Shown here in pieces: positions 41,008 to 41,579 of a stretch of 41,579 nt of DNA. The number at the start of each line of letters is the position of its first letter. The first letter of the stretch is position 1. The notes under the pieces were generated by a model, which did no database searches, was not told the DNA's origin, and saw only the letters and a list, made by a program, of their open reading frames with translations. The translations under genes and the position numbers were made by a program. Source of the DNA: Candidatus Heimdallarchaeota archaeon (lineage in GTDB: Archaea; Asgardarchaeota; Heimdallarchaeia; Heimdallarchaeales; Kariarchaeaceae); assembly GCA_015522385.1 (NCBI GenBank), contig WAMJ01000259.1, positions 1 through 41,579 of the forward strand, read 5' to 3'.

Positions 41008-41579
41008 CTAGCCAAGCAAATCCTCAAGTGCATCCCTGAACCTGCTTATGTCTTCGTCCTCGGTGTAGCAGTGGAAGGACAACCTGGTGACATCGGTGAC
41101 GCCCAACTTGTCGACAGCGAGATGAGAGCACAGCTGTCCACCCCGTGTCTGCACGTTGTATCCCTCGCTGAGGATAATTGCCAGTTCCTGTGCATTCCAC
41201 CCATTCAGGGTGAAGCTCAAGTGGCTTGATTCCTCGGTAGACACGACCTTTATACCCTCGATACCTCCGAGGAACTCTGTTAGATTAGAGACATATCGTG
41301 AGTAGTCGAAGAGTCCTGTAGGTATCTTTGTGGTGTACTCAATTGACCTTGCAAGACCGTGCAATGCGACAATATTCACAGGTTCGAGAAGGAACCTGTC
41401 GATATTGTTGACCGTTGAGACTGACGATGATGTCACAGATGCCACACCAAGGCTTCCCACAGCGTAGTTCCCCAGTTGCTCTCCCACTCCTTCACCCACG
41501 TACATCAGCCCAGAACCCAAGGGTCCCAGTAGTCCTACCGACCCGTCCATGACGATGATCGTGTCGTGGAGTTCGCGAC
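41008..41579 (-). CDS. Class V aminotransferase/cysteine desulfurase-like protein (partial, 5' end missing)
   Basis: C-terminal 190 residues of a gene that continues beyond the window edge: the frame stays open past the ATG at 41550 (RELHDTIIV precedes it). GLLGPLGSGLMYV and, near the end, VQTRGGQLCSHLAVDKLG resemble SufS/CsdA-type enzymes (S-G-H-K-x-L-G-P-x-G-x-G and R-x-G-x-x-C). Where the PLP-binding Lys is expected the sequence reads DGSVGLLGP, with Val in place of Lys, so the protein may not bind PLP covalently. The upstream part is needed to judge this. It could be a true non-catalytic paralogue. Confidence 0.6.
   Translation of the reverse strand, partial: RELHDTIIVMDGSVGLLGPLGSGLMYVGEGVGEQLGNYAVGSLGVASVTSSSVSTVNNIDRFLLEPVNIVALHGLARSIEYTTKIPTGLFDYSRYVSNLTEFLGGIEGIKVVSTEESSHLSFTLNGWNAQELAIILSEGYNVQTRGGQLCSHLAVDKLGVTDVTRLSFHCYTEDEDISRFRDALEDLLG

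Noticed and set aside
40972..41229. Plus-strand open frame of 85 residues at the right edge
   Set aside because: Antisense to the class V aminotransferase-like gene and overlaps the end of the previous gene; no motif.

Overview
The window looks like a piece of an archaeal chromosome, most probably from an Asgard archaeon. The archaeal core is clear: archaeal-type alanyl-tRNA synthetase, both subunits of the archaeal/eukaryotic primase, aIF2-gamma, ribosomal proteins eS6, eS24 and eS27, RNA polymerase subunit Rpo7, Spt4, GTP-dependent dephospho-CoA kinase, and two tRNA-Arg genes with bulge-helix-bulge introns. The Asgard signal is a Rab/Ras-like small GTPase with all five G motifs (27986-28477), a longin-like domain joined to a five-helix Yip1-like membrane domain (4388-5422), and a possible second longin-like protein (13753-14652). 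I do not assign a class within Asgard from sequence alone.

Layout. 1-5422: DUF371 and a Trm5-like tRNA methyltransferase (overlapping genes), a TRASH/YHS zinc protein, a small three-motif helical protein, an NADPH-dependent FMN reductase, SfsA and a nitroreductase, and the longin-Yip1 fusion. 5406-10547 (minus): a tight operon of a C69/secernin-type hydrolase, a class III aminotransferase and a rifampicin-phosphotransferase-like three-domain enzyme. 10832-13695: a thiolase-fold protein without its nucleophilic cysteine, its DUF35 partner, and 3-hydroxyacyl-CoA dehydrogenase. 13753-20693: receiver/longin-like protein, DUF547 protein, two small unknowns, DUF885 metallopeptidase, LipB, an exported metzincin-like protease and a DinB-like protein. 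20732-26063: alaS divergent from priL-priS. 26217-28477: membrane protein, zinc-ribbon/coiled-coil protein, two facing tRNA-Arg genes, small GTPase. 28572-33467: three large exported proteins, two with type IV pilin-like N-termini and one LanC-like toroid with an ASH-like domain and a C-terminal membrane anchor. 33464-38752: translation/transcription block (eS6, aIF2-gamma, PIN; Rpo7, QueG-like; Spt4, DPCK, eS24, eS27). 38871-41579: ornithine aminotransferase, an unknown protein and the C-terminal part of a class V aminotransferase-like protein cut by the window edge.

The genome is compact: no gene-free stretch exceeds 300 bases (the longest is 10548-10831, 284 bases, which holds the thiolase promoter and otherwise nothing I recognise). 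Many genes have a T/A-rich TATA-like box centred about 23-30 bases before the start codon, the spacing expected for leaderless or nearly leaderless mRNAs, including several GTG and TTG starts. Four convergent pairs share a 4-base tail-to-tail stop overlap.

Strongest candidates for something new: the longin-Yip1 fusion, the Cys-less thiolase/DUF35 pair, the 60-bp tandem repeat giving aIF2-gamma a roughly 130-residue Lys/Thr-rich tail, the exported pilin-like/LanC-like cluster, and the rifampicin-phosphotransferase-like operon in an archaeon. No CRISPR array, insertion sequence or prophage was seen.
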